From Colocasia esculenta (lineage: Eukaryota; Streptophyta; Magnoliopsida; Alismatales; Araceae): 64,000 nt of DNA. A program made the position numbers and the translations under genes. Under the pieces are notes generated by a model that saw nothing but the letters and a program-made list of their open reading frames with translations, was not told the DNA's origin and made no database searches. Positions 45,812 to 57,461 of the stretch are shown piece by piece; position 1 is the first letter of the stretch; the number at the start of each line of letters is the position of its first letter. The stretch covers positions 158,961,941 through 159,025,940 of the forward strand of contig CM024755.1 of assembly GCA_014218235.1 (NCBI GenBank). The letters run 5' to 3'.

Positions 45812-48674
45812 TCACTGTCCACCACCACTCTCCCCAGATCCCTCCTGCCTGTCTGGTGGTGGCAGCATCTCGCCACCTCTGGCACTCTGGGTGCTCGCCT
45901 CACCCTGGCGGCGCCTCTCCTCCTCCTCGTTCCTCCGGCGACTGGAGGAACCGCTAAATACTGCCCCACAGAGGCGCGGTCGCCCTGCTGGCACTCGCCC
46001 CGAACGGCCTATGTCCGTCACGATCTGCTGGAGGCTCCGCGCCACTGCCTGCTGCGCCAGTAGCTCCGCGCGCAGTCGGGTGACCCCTCCTGGTCTCACG
46101 GGCAACCTCTGCACCCACAGACCTCTGCACCCACAGCACCGATGCGCAGCTGGTCCCTCTCGCTCTGGGTAGTCTGGACCTCCCCCTGGAGCTGGTCCCT
46201 CTGGCTCTGAAGATCCATGGCATGCTCTGTGGTAGCCGCAAAATCTCTCTCCTGCATCAGAGCAATCAGTCAATAATCAGATGCGCAGCTGGTCCCTCTC
46301 GCTCTGGGTAGTCTGGACCTCCCCTGGAGCTGGTCCCTCTGGCTCTTGAAGATCCATGGCATGCTCTGTGGTAAGCCGCAAATCTCTCTCCTGCATCAGA
46401 GCAATCAGTCAATAATCAATTGTTAAAATAATCAATCAAAAATTCTATTGTACTTACTCGCTCCTCCAGATGCCTCTGAGCCTCCTCGGCCCTCAGCACC
46501 ACTCTGGCCAGCTGAGCCTCCAGAAGCGACGGAGACCCCCCTGCGGCTCGTGAAGAGGAAGCACCGCCTGCTCCGGTGCTCCTCACTCTCTCCAGCTCCC
46601 TCCTCTGCGTGCAAAAGTACATGTCAATCTTCCAAAATCAGCTTTAAAATCGTTAAGTGTTGAATTTGCAGTAAACTTACAGCTCCGCGGTCTGCCTCTG
46701 CGCTACCTCCGATCTTGTACCGCTGAGTAGAGCAAGGCCCGGAGCGTTGAACCTCACCGCTACATCTACCTGCAACACATTTCAAATCATTAGCCCAATT
46801 CTATAAATCAAATTCACAGGGTGTGGTTTAGGTATTACCTGGTGTCGGGCGCTTTGTATACCATTCCCTCCGTACTTCAAGGCATATGCCTGGAAGTACG
46901 CGTCATCGTAGTAGCGTCAGACTTTATAGCCTTTCCTCGGCGCTCCCAGTTGTCAATCTGCTCCTTTGCCGCTCACGCCAATCGGTGGTGTCGTGAAGCC
47001 CCCGGAAGCTCCGACCCAGTCTGCGAAACCGGTCTAGGATGGGGAAACTCCACGGCACTCTGCCGAAGGCGAGTGAGCGCTGGCTGAGGTATAGGTGTAG
47101 AGGTAGCACAAGGTAAGTGCATGCAACCACACCAACCTACCGAAGGGGGCGGGCCTGCACCAACCAGGGCTGTCCTCATACCCTCCCCCAGGTACGGCTG
47201 CAAACCACCTGCAAAGCAAAGATCAGTCAGTCATCGAGCAGTGAAATCAAGCATTAGTCAAAGGGAAAGGTTAGGGTACTTACATCCAGGTAAGGGTAGC
47301 TGGCAATAGCCTCCTGTAGTCGCTCTAGCTGGTCCCCGAGATTGCGTGAATCTCGGCGTGAATCCCAACGGCGTGCAATGGGCACAAGGCCGGCCGTGTG
47401 AGATCCCCTCTCCCAAGGCCGGGAGGTGTAGATAGGCCCAGACCTACAAAATGAGAGTAACTTTAGGCGGCAAGTTTAAGAAAAATGTAGTTTAAATTTC
47501 AAGTGGACTGCATCACCCCTCGTGGCAACAAGAGTCTACCAAGGAAAAGGACGAGGAAGCGATGCAAATCTAAGTCCGCTTGCGCCCTGGGTGCGCGCTA
47601 GCTCCCTCCGGCTAATCCGAACCAACCTGTCAGATGCTCATCCTAACTCTCTCCTAATCCCTTCCCCACATCGAACAACCCTAGGCTCTCCTGGAGGGGT
47701 ACCCTAGGAACTAAGGAAGACCTACGCTCTACAGGTAGCTCCAGAAGTCACTGGGCTAGGTCATGGTAGCAGGGGTAGGTGTATCCGCTCACTGGTCTGC
47801 CATAAACTCTGAGCCCTGTGATCCAGCTCACATCTTCGAGGCTGGGGATCATGTGTCCCCATGGGAATACGAAGGCAGTCGCCTCCGCATCCCACCTACT
47901 CCGCAGAGCCTGAGTGAGAGCCAGATCCGCCCTCATTCTCTCCATCCTGAACACTTCCCCGAATCCTATCTCCTCTACCCTCTCTCTCTGGAAGGGGGGA
48001 AACGCCAGAAAAATAGCCAGCACTATAGTCCAGGACACACGAGCCCTCATTTCACCCTGCAGACACATTCGATTTGTTAAAACCAGTCAGTTTTGGTGTT
48101 CGGTCAGTGTCGCGGCATCCAGAGAGGCCGCGACCATGTCACGACAGGGTGGTGCTCTGCGACATTATTGCGTCGCTTCCCTAGGCAGCGATGATATCGC
48201 GTCTACCATCATTGCCGCGATATGGTCGCGACGCCCGGAGACGCCGCGACAATCTGTCGCGACGGGACGGGGGGACACGTTCTCAGGGCCAGACCGGCCG
48301 GAGCCTCCTTTGTCTGACCCTCTTTTCCGTGGGCTTCACGCCCTACATCTGCCCTCTGAGGGCTCCGTTTACCCATCCCACACAATCATTCATGGATTTG
48401 GATCGAGTTTACTTACCGATTTCATCGCTTTGGCGTTCTTTTTCCTTTCCTCTTCCACGTTCATCACCGGGGCCTCCGCCTCTTCCTCCGCCTCCATCTC
48501 AACGTCGGCCACCTCCTCCTCGACCGGGGTTACCTCCGCTCGGCACCGGGAGCCTCGCCGCTCCGCTTGGCATTTCCTCCGGGATGAGCCCTCGCCGGTG
48601 TCCTTCCTTCCTTCCGTGACTATGATCAGGTGTTTGGGTTTGTTTGGAAAGAGTTTGCAAGCAAGAGGAAGCAA
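45812..48674 (-). CDS. Antisense plant mobile domain (PMD) gene, multi-exon
   Basis: Minus-strand coding pieces separated by clean splice signals. Exon 1 ends at 48417 (TCG then GTAAGT). Exon 2 starts at 48056 after CTGCAG, in matching phase 0, and carries the PMD signature FVFPWGHMIPSLEDVSWITG and GLRVYGRPVSG; a TGA follows at 47748. Exon 3 47443-47284 (TTTGTAG before, GTAAGT after) encodes PIARRWDSRRDSRNLGDQLE. Exon 4 47208-46839 includes LHDTTDWRER. Exon 5 46769-46681 and exon 6 46604-46458 each end at GTAAGT; exon 6 is coiled-coil-like (LEAQLARVVLRAEEAQRHLEER). The final exon starts at 46251 or 46390 and runs to TGA at 45812 with an Arg/Glu-rich tail. PMD proteins occur both as host genes and in plant transposable elements. 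At least one stop and probable frameshifts make it a decayed copy. Confidence 0.65.
46141..46418. repeat. 139-bp tandem duplication in the antisense PMD gene
   Basis: 46141-46279 and 46280-46418 are near-identical, differing by a few single-base indels. Each copy contains the splice acceptor GATGCAG and the following coding segment, so one exon start is duplicated. Confidence 0.9.
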
Positions 48675-48779
48675 CGAGCAAGGAACGTTGAGGAGTTTGG
48701 GAGACTACGCTTGGGGTTTGATTTTTGAAAGGTAAGAAAGGGGGAAACAAAGGGCCGTTTATGTTTTGAATCGGTCAGT

Positions 48780-48900
48780 TTGAGTCGCGTCAGGGCAGTT
48801 TGTCGCCTCTATGTCGCGTCGGCTTGGGAGGTCGCGAACATGTCGCGACCACCCTCCCCGATGCATTACAAAGGTGTCACTTATACTTGTCGCGTCATGA
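48780..48900. promoter_or_regulatory. CGCGAC cluster upstream of antisense PMD gene
   Basis: TCGCGTC, TCGCGACC and related motifs lie 100-230 bp upstream of minus-strand exon 1. A second group is at 48105-48265 in intron 1, and a third at 50693-50760 lies upstream of the second antisense gene. The LTR U3 carries the same motif. Confidence 0.4.
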
Positions 48901-49415
48901 ACAAGCCCATTGCGAATGCAAGAATTCTGTTTTATTCATTCAGATCCAAATCACTACATTCCCTAATTCTTCCTACATCAATAATGTTTACATCCTTTCC
49001 TAACTACCATCTGAGGGCTTTCCTACATAAATCCTAATCAATGCTCAACACCCCACTGCCGACTGAACCTTCTTCAAAGCTTCGAGTACTCTTTGACTAC
49101 GTCCTTGTCTTCCACTACTTCAGCTTGAAGAACACCCATCGCGCATCCTTCCCAGTGGATGACGGCGCTATGCACGGCGCGCTCGTCCTGCTCATCACCA
49201 CCCCTCCCTCTCTTGGTAGGTGGGTAGTGCGAGAGGATGGGGACCACCGTGCGGGCTGCGCCACATTGGAGGTAGCACCGTCCGGGTTGTAGGTAACTAG
49301 TGCTTCATTTCCCAAGAGTCTAAGGCGAGCCCGTGCGCTGAGGTAGGTGGATCATCCGGCCGTGCATGAAGCGGGGGCGCATGTCAAACTCTGCACGGTA
49401 ATCCTTTTGAAGTGA

Positions 49416-50468
49416 TCACGCCATGCTTTCTGTCCTTTCATCTGCGCCGTCTTGCACCACGCCTTGGTGCTCATGTGTAGAGGCCCCGCCCACGAAAGCC
49501 AGCAGATGGTTGAGCATTGTCTTGCACTCCGTGGCTAACTCCTCCATTGCCCGAACTGAATATGAACGCCCATCCACAGCTCGAGGGCTATAAGGGAGCT
49601 GAAGAAAGACCTCCATATCTGCAGAAGATAGACCAGCATAGAGGAATCCCAAAACCGCCTGGCCATTCTCACCTTCTGAAATGGAGTCAACAATGCTAAG
49701 GTTGCGAAGGAAATAGCCCCATCCGTCGTAGGAAGAGGATGACTCAGCAAATGCAGATCGCATCCGCTTTGGCGATGGCCCGATAATTGCACGTCTTGCG
49801 CTTGCATTGCGAGATGATCCACTACGCAATAGGGAGAAGGTGGACATGCATCCCGCTTGTCATAGACTGCAAATCCGTCTTCCTTTCATGATCTCCGCAA
49901 GATGCTCCAGAGTTGATCGGCGCCACGGTGTATGAACCGCAAGTTCCTCGCCCCTTTGGTACCGCCGGGAGGCCGAGCATGATCTCCAGCTCCTTCAGAA
50001 GGACGATGGCTTCGAATGTCGGTAAACGAACGTGTGAGTCTGCGGATGCCACCTCTCCGCTAGGACCGTGACACTATCCCACACGTGCACCATCTTGTCG
50101 TATTTCTTGCCAATATGAGCACGGTGGATAGCCCCCACTCTTTCAAGTGGCTGATGGACGTGGGTGGAAGTAGCTCAAGCATGGGCGCTAGCCATGGCAC
50201 CCGGAGAACCCCTATGCCTGGTAAGATCTGAGGAGAGGTTGAAGAAATAGGTTGAGAACGGAAAAGGAGAAGAAGGAAAACAGGGGAAAACAGAGCAAAG
50301 TTCAGAAGTTCAGAAATTGAGAAGAAGGGCACTTACTTGGAGCTCCGAGCGCATGCAATTATGCCCCGGATGGCAGAGATTTGCTGGAGAACTACATAAG
50401 ACTCTCTAGCAGCCTTTGGACCGGAGTAGGAGGGATGTCCTCCTGAAGGCAGAGAGACTCCTCTTCAT
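49416..50468 (-). pseudogene. Second antisense PMD-like gene, decayed
   Basis: An ATG at 50468 opens a short exon ending at GTAAGT (50336-50331). The next exon starts at 50227 after CTCCTCAG and encodes LPPTSISHLKEWGLSTVLIL, then after a frame change VLAERWHPQTHTF and PTFEAIVLLKELEIMLGLP, which together follow the PMD pattern of RW-THTF-LP-L-LGLP. 49847-49416 is open for 143 codons (FLRNLSIVDSISEGENGQAV) and may be its C-terminal part, but I do not recognise it. Several frame breaks are present. Confidence 0.45.
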
Positions 50469-50760
50469 GACTGCAAAATAGGGAGGAAAACTTGAAGAAA
50501 GAGGCTAAGGGTTAGCTGCGGGATTAGCCCCCTAAACCCTTCTTTTATAGACTTTAGAGAGGTATAATCCCACTCTAATCCTGTAACTAGGTATTAGGAT
50601 AAGATTAGAAGAGGTTTAGGAGTCCTAGTGTTAGTCTAGGTGTCTTAGGATAAGGCTAAACTCCGGATTTCTGTGTTTTCAGGGCTCTGTTCAAGTCGCA
50701 ACGCCGCGATCTGACGCGACCTTGTCGCGACACAGCGGTGCGACGCGACGTGGTCGTGGC

Positions 50761-51836
50761 TTTCTAAGGCGTCACCTCTATACCCGAGGGGTTGTTTCCA
50801 TGTCTGTGCTTATATTTGTGTTTTTTTTGTTTATATTTATTGAATGTGTTGTCATTTCGTGCTTATTTTCTGTCTGTTTTCTTGTCCAAAAAAAAAATCA
50901 GAAAACTAGAAAAAATCACTAAAAGGAAAGTTGTCCCAGGTAAGTCAGGTAAGTATTTCTTCTCTACTCCCTGCATTACTATATCATATTCTACTTATTA
51001 TATCATTCAAGGACCGTTGGTTCTCAATGTGCTCTAGGATTTGAGTTCCCCTTTACCAAAAACAGTGATAATCTAGGTGCACATTGCTAATCGTTGGACA
51101 GGCCGTTGAGTTGTTTAAGTCTGGGAATGATGGATTCAGGCCTGCACTGCGGTTGTGGGTAGTCTCTTTGACCCATCCTTATCTGCTTAACAATATTATC
51201 CTTGATGTATTTTCTATTTTCTCCTTTTCTTTGCATTCGTTTTGATGATTTTCTTTTATTTTACCCCAGCATTTTAACCCAGCATCATGTAGACTTTGAG
51301 CTTTCCTGACTCATTCCTGACTTTTGATGAGCCCTTGTTGAGTGCCCAATCATCCTCCAATTTCCAAACAAGAAATCCAATTCCACTCCGAATCGGAAGA
51401 TTTGCCTCCGAGTGAGTTGTTCCCGTCAGTTTGACAAGAATTTTCCCTGTCTGGATTCTCTATCCATTTTTTTCCTTTTCCTTTGATCCGTTTTGGTTGC
51501 GAACTGCTCCCAGGACAGAGTCATGAGTTACCTGCCTGGCACGCACATGTCCAAAACCTGCAGGCCAATCGGCTAGGGTACCTCTCAATCGAGGGTTTAT
51601 CGTTCTTTTCTTTCTCCTTTTCGTCCAGACTTGTGCTTTTCTTTGCATCCTACTCGAGCACTAACTCGGCTTTCACGAAGATTCCAATTGCTCATTAGTC
51701 AAATCGGGTGTCTCTTTACCTTGGCTCCCACTTTTCACTCCACTCCGCATCATCTCCGTTCCGCCGTCACTTCGTGACATCTTCACTCCATTTCCACTTC
51801 GCTGTCTTACAAAGTGGAAGCCAAGGAGGGGCAATC
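50761..51836. other. Gypsy A region before 3' LTR
   Basis: No ORF I would call. An A-rich run is at 50886-50930. The polypurine tract AAGGAGGGGCAATC (51823-51836) abuts the 3' LTR. Confidence 0.6.
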
Positions 51837-53223
51837 TGTAGACACCCGATTGCGACCAATGGGTTGAACCACATTTCTTGTCAATTCAGTGGGCCCCTAA
51901 TTGGTCACTCACCTTGAGCCCATCGTTAGCCATGTTTTGAGCCCATTAACGATTTAAATTGCCTTGAAATCCCGCCCATATCATTTTGAGAGAGTCCTTA
52001 AGCATCAATAACTCTTATCCATCCATGCGGTTGGCCGATAATTCACGTAAATTTCGATTTTATAGTCGCGACGCATCGTGGCGCCGCGTCTCTGAGTCGC
52101 GACGATCTAGGCTGCCGCGACAGCCCATGCATTATCCATGCACGTGGACAATACTGTCGCGACACTCCGCCCTGTCGCGTCTCCATGTCGTGGCCCTATG
52201 ATACGCCGCGACAGCAGCTACGCATGCAGGCCTCCGCAACCACCTCCTATTTATCCTCTCATGGCTTTATCTTTATCCCTAGGGAATATCTCACCCCCTT
52301 GGGCGAGATTTGGGCCCTAGGGACTCTCCTTGAGGACCCCAAGGACTCTCCATCCGAATTTGGGTAAGGATTATCTCCCATTTTAATTAATTCTAATTCT
52401 AAGGAGATTTTCTCACTCATGAGCTCTATAAAAACAAGGCCTCTCCTCAAGGAAGAAGGGAGCCTCATTTTGACCCCGAAGGGCTGTCGAAATCCTTACT
52501 GACCAACACTTAGCCTCGCAGCCATCCTTTTCCACTACTCTCCTTCACATTCCACTCCATAAAGCTTCACTCTTTCTTCATCAATGGAGCACAAGACGTG
52601 AAGAGGGCGACTCCAACATCCTCCTGAAGCCTTTGCACACCATTTGGGACTACATCCACGCTAGGGAGTCGCCCTAATGGGGCTCACCTTCTTCCTTTCT
52701 CTTTGTTCCTTCATTTCTACATGCATTTTCATGTCTTTCTAGATAGGTTTCATTCCACTTTCCACCCACGTTTCCACACACCCTAGGGTTTAAAAACCAC
52801 CCCCCAGGTTCGTCCCTTCCATGTTGGTTTGTTTCCTATCATTTTTAGAATAGTTGCTACACTAATCATTTTCTAATAGGGCTTTTCTTTGTTGTTTCTC
52901 TTTGATTGGAAGGCATACAAACAAGGTACTACGAGGAGCTCTCATCCTCTGGCCGGTCAGAGGAAGGGAAGGAGTCTCCCTCATTATCTCCCGCACCAGA
53001 AGAGAATGCGACAGGGAAAGGCGACGCGACAAGAGACGCGTCAGCCATGACGACCGCGTTAGCAGGTATTCCTCTGTTCTCTTCCCCTTTTTCTAGAGTA
53101 GTTAGCCCGTGTTATTTTATTCATTAGGCAATACTCTAGGTGGCGATCACATTCCTTACTTTCATCCCATTAGATTTAATATCCATTAATGTGTCGAGGG
53201 GAAGCACAATCCCTGTGATTACA
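51837..53223 (+). repeat. 3' LTR of gypsy A
   Basis: 1387 bp, start TGTAGACACCCG, end GTGATTACA, TATA box TATAAAAA at 52427-52434, CGCGAC cluster at 52060-52215. It is followed by CTCTT, the direct repeat. Confidence 0.96.
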
Positions 53224-55159
53224 CTCTTCTCTCATTTCCTCACTTATTCCACCTTAAGTCATGCCATTTTGCTCATCCACAAAGCTGGGAACATGAGGAG
53301 GGCGATTCCTACTCCATCCAGAGGCGTTTGCACGAGCCAACGACGCATACCACGCCAGGGAGTCACCCCACATGGGGCTCTTTCTCTCTTCCCACTTCCT
53401 CTCCTTTCTTCATGCATTTTGCTATTCCATTTTCTAGATAGGTTGCATTTCCTTCCTTTCCCACGTTTTCCTATCACCCTAGGGGTTTAAAAACCACCCA
53501 GGTTCGTTCCCCCTATGCTCCCTCCTTATCTTTCATTTTTGAGTGGATACTATGCTTAACTCGTTCTAACAGGGTTTCTTTCATTGTTTAGGTAGGCACC
53601 CAAGCGAAGTTTTACGAGGAGCTCTTGTCCTCTGGCTGGCCGGAGGGCAGGAAGAAGGTCCTTCATCACTTCTCCCGCACTGCAGAGAACGCAACGGACG
53701 AGGGCGACGCACACGCCCTACAAGGGTGACGCGACTTCAGCCCATCGCGATGTGGTTCCACGTCGCGATCTTAGTAAGTCCTCTTGTTCTCTTTTCCTTT
53801 TCCTAGCTTAGTTAGCCCGCTTAATTCTCATTAATAGGCAACAAGTTAGGTGGCGATCACATCCTTTTCCCATGCTTCTATATTGAGTACATGTTTGCGT
53901 GTTTTGGGGGGTTGCACAATCCCCGTGATTACACCTTTTGGCTATCACGGTGGGACCTTCAATGCTAGCCTCATGATTTTTTTGCCTATTTGCCTGCCAT
54001 GTTTGATTGTTTAAATGCCTTCTTAGAACCCTGTTAGGTGTATTTTGTTTTGTTTTGGCACTTCTGTTCTCTGCCAGAGATGCGGCATATCGCGTTGCCG
54101 CGATCTCGTCGCGTCTAAGGTGGCCGACGCGACAAAAGGTACGTGCCTCTCCCCTTCTGTCCACCTTATTTCTTTCTGTGGATTCACCTATGTCTCTTCT
54201 ATGCCATACTGCCATGTACTCTTGCATTTTTGATTGCTAGAATCCTGCTAGGGTTCGAATTTTTCCTTTTCTTTTGCTGTTGGTTTTCGGATCCTGTCGC
54301 GACAGATCGTGGTGTCGCGAGAAGGCCGCGCCATGATAGGATGTCGCGGCTTCAGGTACACATTGCTTGTTATTGTTTTGACCCATGTGCCAGTTTCTGT
54401 GTGACCCATGAGCTCTGTTGTGTTAATTTGGTTATTCCATGCTTGTATTGCGTGTTAGGTCAGTCTGTATGTCCTGTGTTTACGAGTGACTACGATTCTC
54501 AGGACTCTATGATATCGCGGCTGGGTTTCCGGTTGCGATAGGGTTGCGGCGTATCTGGCGGCCGCGACTTTACCCGAGACCCGTTAGTCACCCTGTTTTG
54601 TCATTAGTTGGATATTGCATACATTTTTGGGCACCTAGGCCCGTGCATACACTATTGATCCGTGCTGATAGGCTATCCCCCTTGGTTGAGTGAGTCCTCT
54701 CACCCGCGAGCACTCGTGGGCTGACTAGGGCTGCCTCCCGAGGACCTCTGTAAGCCCCCGTGTCCATACGCATGTTGCGGTTCTCCAGGCAGGTTGTACC
54801 CATTGTTCCCTTAGTTTGAGCTATCCCTGCGTGTGAATTGTGTGCCACCCTTAGTCACACCGAAGGACTTGAGTTCATACCTATTAGGGTCCCACTTGAC
54901 CGAGTGACATTCCATTCATCAATCAATTTAAAGGTTAAGTACAAACTCTAAAATTTGGACGCTAATCATGATAACTTGAGTGCTTATTTGGTGCATCCCT
55001 TCTTATCTCACAGTCCGTTCTTGTTTGCGATAGAGTCTAGGATTTGTTTGGCTAGTGTCATCTCCCCTAATTGTTTAGGGGCGGTGCATGCGTCATTGCT
55101 TAGGTAGATCGAGTCAGTCCCCTCCATCTCTTGTATTATATCATAATCCCCTGTTTGAC

Positions 55160-56660
55160 ATGGACTATTTCCGCGTCCTTGCCGATGATTCCTTGCGCAT
55201 TGGGCTTCTAGAAGATGTAGCCCAACCCTCCGTGGCTGTCCTCTCCAGGCACATTGAGCCCTCTCCTCCTACGGGTGCTCAATCCCGCCCTCCTTCTCCT
55301 CCTAGGGAGGATGACCTGCATTCTCAGTTTAGTCAGCTGCTCCCTCATCTAAGTCTGGACCAAGTCTGTGAATTTCTGGCCGCTGCCAAAGGTAAGCGAC
55401 CCTTATCTCCTTCCACTCGCAGTTCTGCCCAACAGGCAGCTTCCTCCACTCCTGTTATTTCAGCGCCACATGTACCCTCCGCTGTGGCAGATCCTACACC
55501 CCTCCGTCCACGGGCTATTCACTTTTCCGAGCCTAGCTACCTTCCAGCGTGGGAGGTTCGGCCCAAATCTCCTCTGATGTCTTCCTTCTATTAGATTGAG
55601 CCGGCTCCCCTTCCCCGCGAACGGTCCTACTCCATGGAGCAATCTCACTCTCTCGTTCCCGCTCACCATGCCACGTCCCCCTCTGACTTCCTTGCGGAAT
55701 AGACGTCAATGAAGCTGGAGCTCCATGACCTAAGGAGACAATTAGACCCGTGGAAGGCCGTGGACATTCCCCTTCCATCTTTTCGACACCTCCGGGTCCC
55801 ACCTCAATCAGAACTCCCTATATATCAGCGTTATTCTGGGGTAGGAGACCCGTATGTACATTTGAAAGATTTTGTGTATGAATCTGCACCTCACAAGTAT
55901 GACCACCATCTCATGACGTACTTGTTTCGAAAATCATTGGATGGAGCGGCCCTCGAGTGGTTCTACTCTTTACTACCCGAGGAGGCCGAAGATTTCCGCA
56001 TTGTTCAAGAAAGGTTCTTGCAGTAGTTTCAGGACCGGGTTCGGAACTGAGTATTCTTTTCTTGATCTAGTGGCCAAGAAAATGACGCCTGATGAGGAGT
56101 TTGCTGTTTACACCGACAGATGGCGTGCCTTGGCTACTAAAGTCCGATGCCCTATGCCGGAAGAGGAGAAAGTTAAATTGCTGATTTCCAATGCCACACC
56201 CACCTACCGTGCAATTCTAGCTATGAACGACATCACTTCCATGCACCAGTTATACAGCCGGGCCCGTTTCATCCATACCCAGCTCAAGGAGTCACCCATC
56301 CACTCTATGTTTGAGGCCCCTAAATCCCACTATACCAAGAAGCCCCAGGGACCTATTACCGAGGGAATCCAAACCAATGAGCAGGTAGGTGCAGTAAACA
56401 ATCCCCAAGGCCCAGTAGGTAGGACACCCCTTAATCAGCAACCCTAGAACAATCGACAGCCGCCTCCTCAAAACCAGAACCCTCAGCAAGATCAGCGCCA
56501 ATACAACCAAGTCCCTCCACCCCAAAATGGCTATGCTCCTCGAAAGCCCAATGGGCCCAAGAGGGCACAATACCCTCCTCTTCTAGAGAGTCTTGCTGAT
56601 ATATTTGCGGCCCTCATGTCTTTAAATGCTCTTAGGCTTCCTCCCGAGAAGCCAAACTAG
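55160..56660 (+). pseudogene. Gypsy B gag
   Basis: ATG 55160 gives MDYFRVLADDSLRIGLLEDV, the start lost in gypsy A. The frame is open to a TAG at 55592, has a further TAG near 55700, then is open 55709-56026; a TAG and a frameshift follow, and 56040-56447 continues (FGTEYSFLDLVAKKM, MPEEEKVKLLISNATPTYRA). It reads on through another TAG to KPN-TAG-NMAVD, the same stop as in gypsy A. Confidence 0.85.
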
Positions 56661-57461
56661 AACATGGCAGTAGATCAAATAAAGTACTGTGTGTACCATC
56701 GCCATCCAGGCCACAATGTGTCAGATTGCTTCCAATTTAGGGACATTATATATGATCTTCATGAATAGAATCAAATTGATTGGGCCGAGATGAAAAGGTT
56801 GATCTAGACACTGAGGGACCAACAGGGTCAAAGACAGCAGTAGTAGCAGCAAAGGCGACAGCAGCCTCAGCAACAACAGCAGCAATTCCAGCAGCAACAA
56901 CAACCGTTTCAGCAACAGCAATTCCAGCAGCAATACCAGTAGCAGCAGCCACAGCAACCCCAGTAGCCAGCCAATGACCTTGGCATAATTCGTAACCCTA
57001 TGCCGCAACATCAGCCCGCTCCGAACCCACAACCTGCTCCACCACCTCCTCCACACGCTCAAGTTAACCCTGTCATCCACTATCCACCACCAGCAGCCGC
57101 ATGGGCCTTTGACGATGAGCACGAAGTGGGCCAGCTTTTGGCCATTACCCATGCCGCACCTACTACCACCACATCTACATCTGCCACACCTGCCTCCTCC
57201 ACACCCACCATTGCCACCATCACCTCGCCACTCTACGACTCCACCGTCATGCCGCCTGTTATCCCGTCACCTCTCAATGTCCCATTCTCCCCTGCGCCTG
57301 CATCCATAATAGCCAACCCTTCCATCCTTGACGCCACTCCTCCTCCACTTCACCATAACCTCGCCCTATGGAGCGGGCGGATGTTTCATCGGATGTACCC
57401 AAATGCATCCGTATCTATGCCAAGTCGGCCAACCCAGCCATCCAACAATCAGCAGCAGTAA
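56661..57461 (+). pseudogene. Gypsy B gag-pro link: zinc-finger-like, Gln-rich and Pro-rich region
   Basis: YCVYHRHPGHNVSDCFQF (intact here, stop-broken in A) precedes a Gln-rich tract (about 56830-56970). Six TAG codons interrupt the 56760-56970 stretch and no TAA. 57000-57461 is open, Pro/Thr-rich, and ends QQQ-TAA at the position where A has QQQ-TAG. Confidence 0.75.

Larger units (their letters stand above)
33727..53223 (+). mobile_element. Gypsy A: Ty3/gypsy, Tat lineage, with antisense genes
   Basis: LTRs 33727-35117 (1391 bp) and 51837-53223 (1387 bp) both start TGTAGACACCCG and end GTGATTACA. Flanks CTCTT (33722-33726) and CTCTT (53224-53228) are perfect direct repeats, splitting the LTR of gypsy B. 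Internal order is a 1.2-kb leader, gag, Gln- and Pro-rich region, protease, G-patch-like region, spacer, RT, RNase H, second RNase H, integrase, then 7.3 kb of 3' sequence. RT before integrase marks gypsy, and the second RNase H marks the Tat lineage (Ogre/Retand and relatives). The 3' region carries genes on the opposite strand. The LTRs differ at few positions by eye, so A is the youngest gypsy here. Stops and a frameshift break the sense ORFs. Confidence 0.95.

Noticed and set aside
33265..54570. TCGCGA motifs as CAMTA CGCG boxes
   Set aside because: The known box needs A, C or G before CGCG and C, G or T after; the dominant T-CGCG-A form does not fit, so no named factor is proposed.
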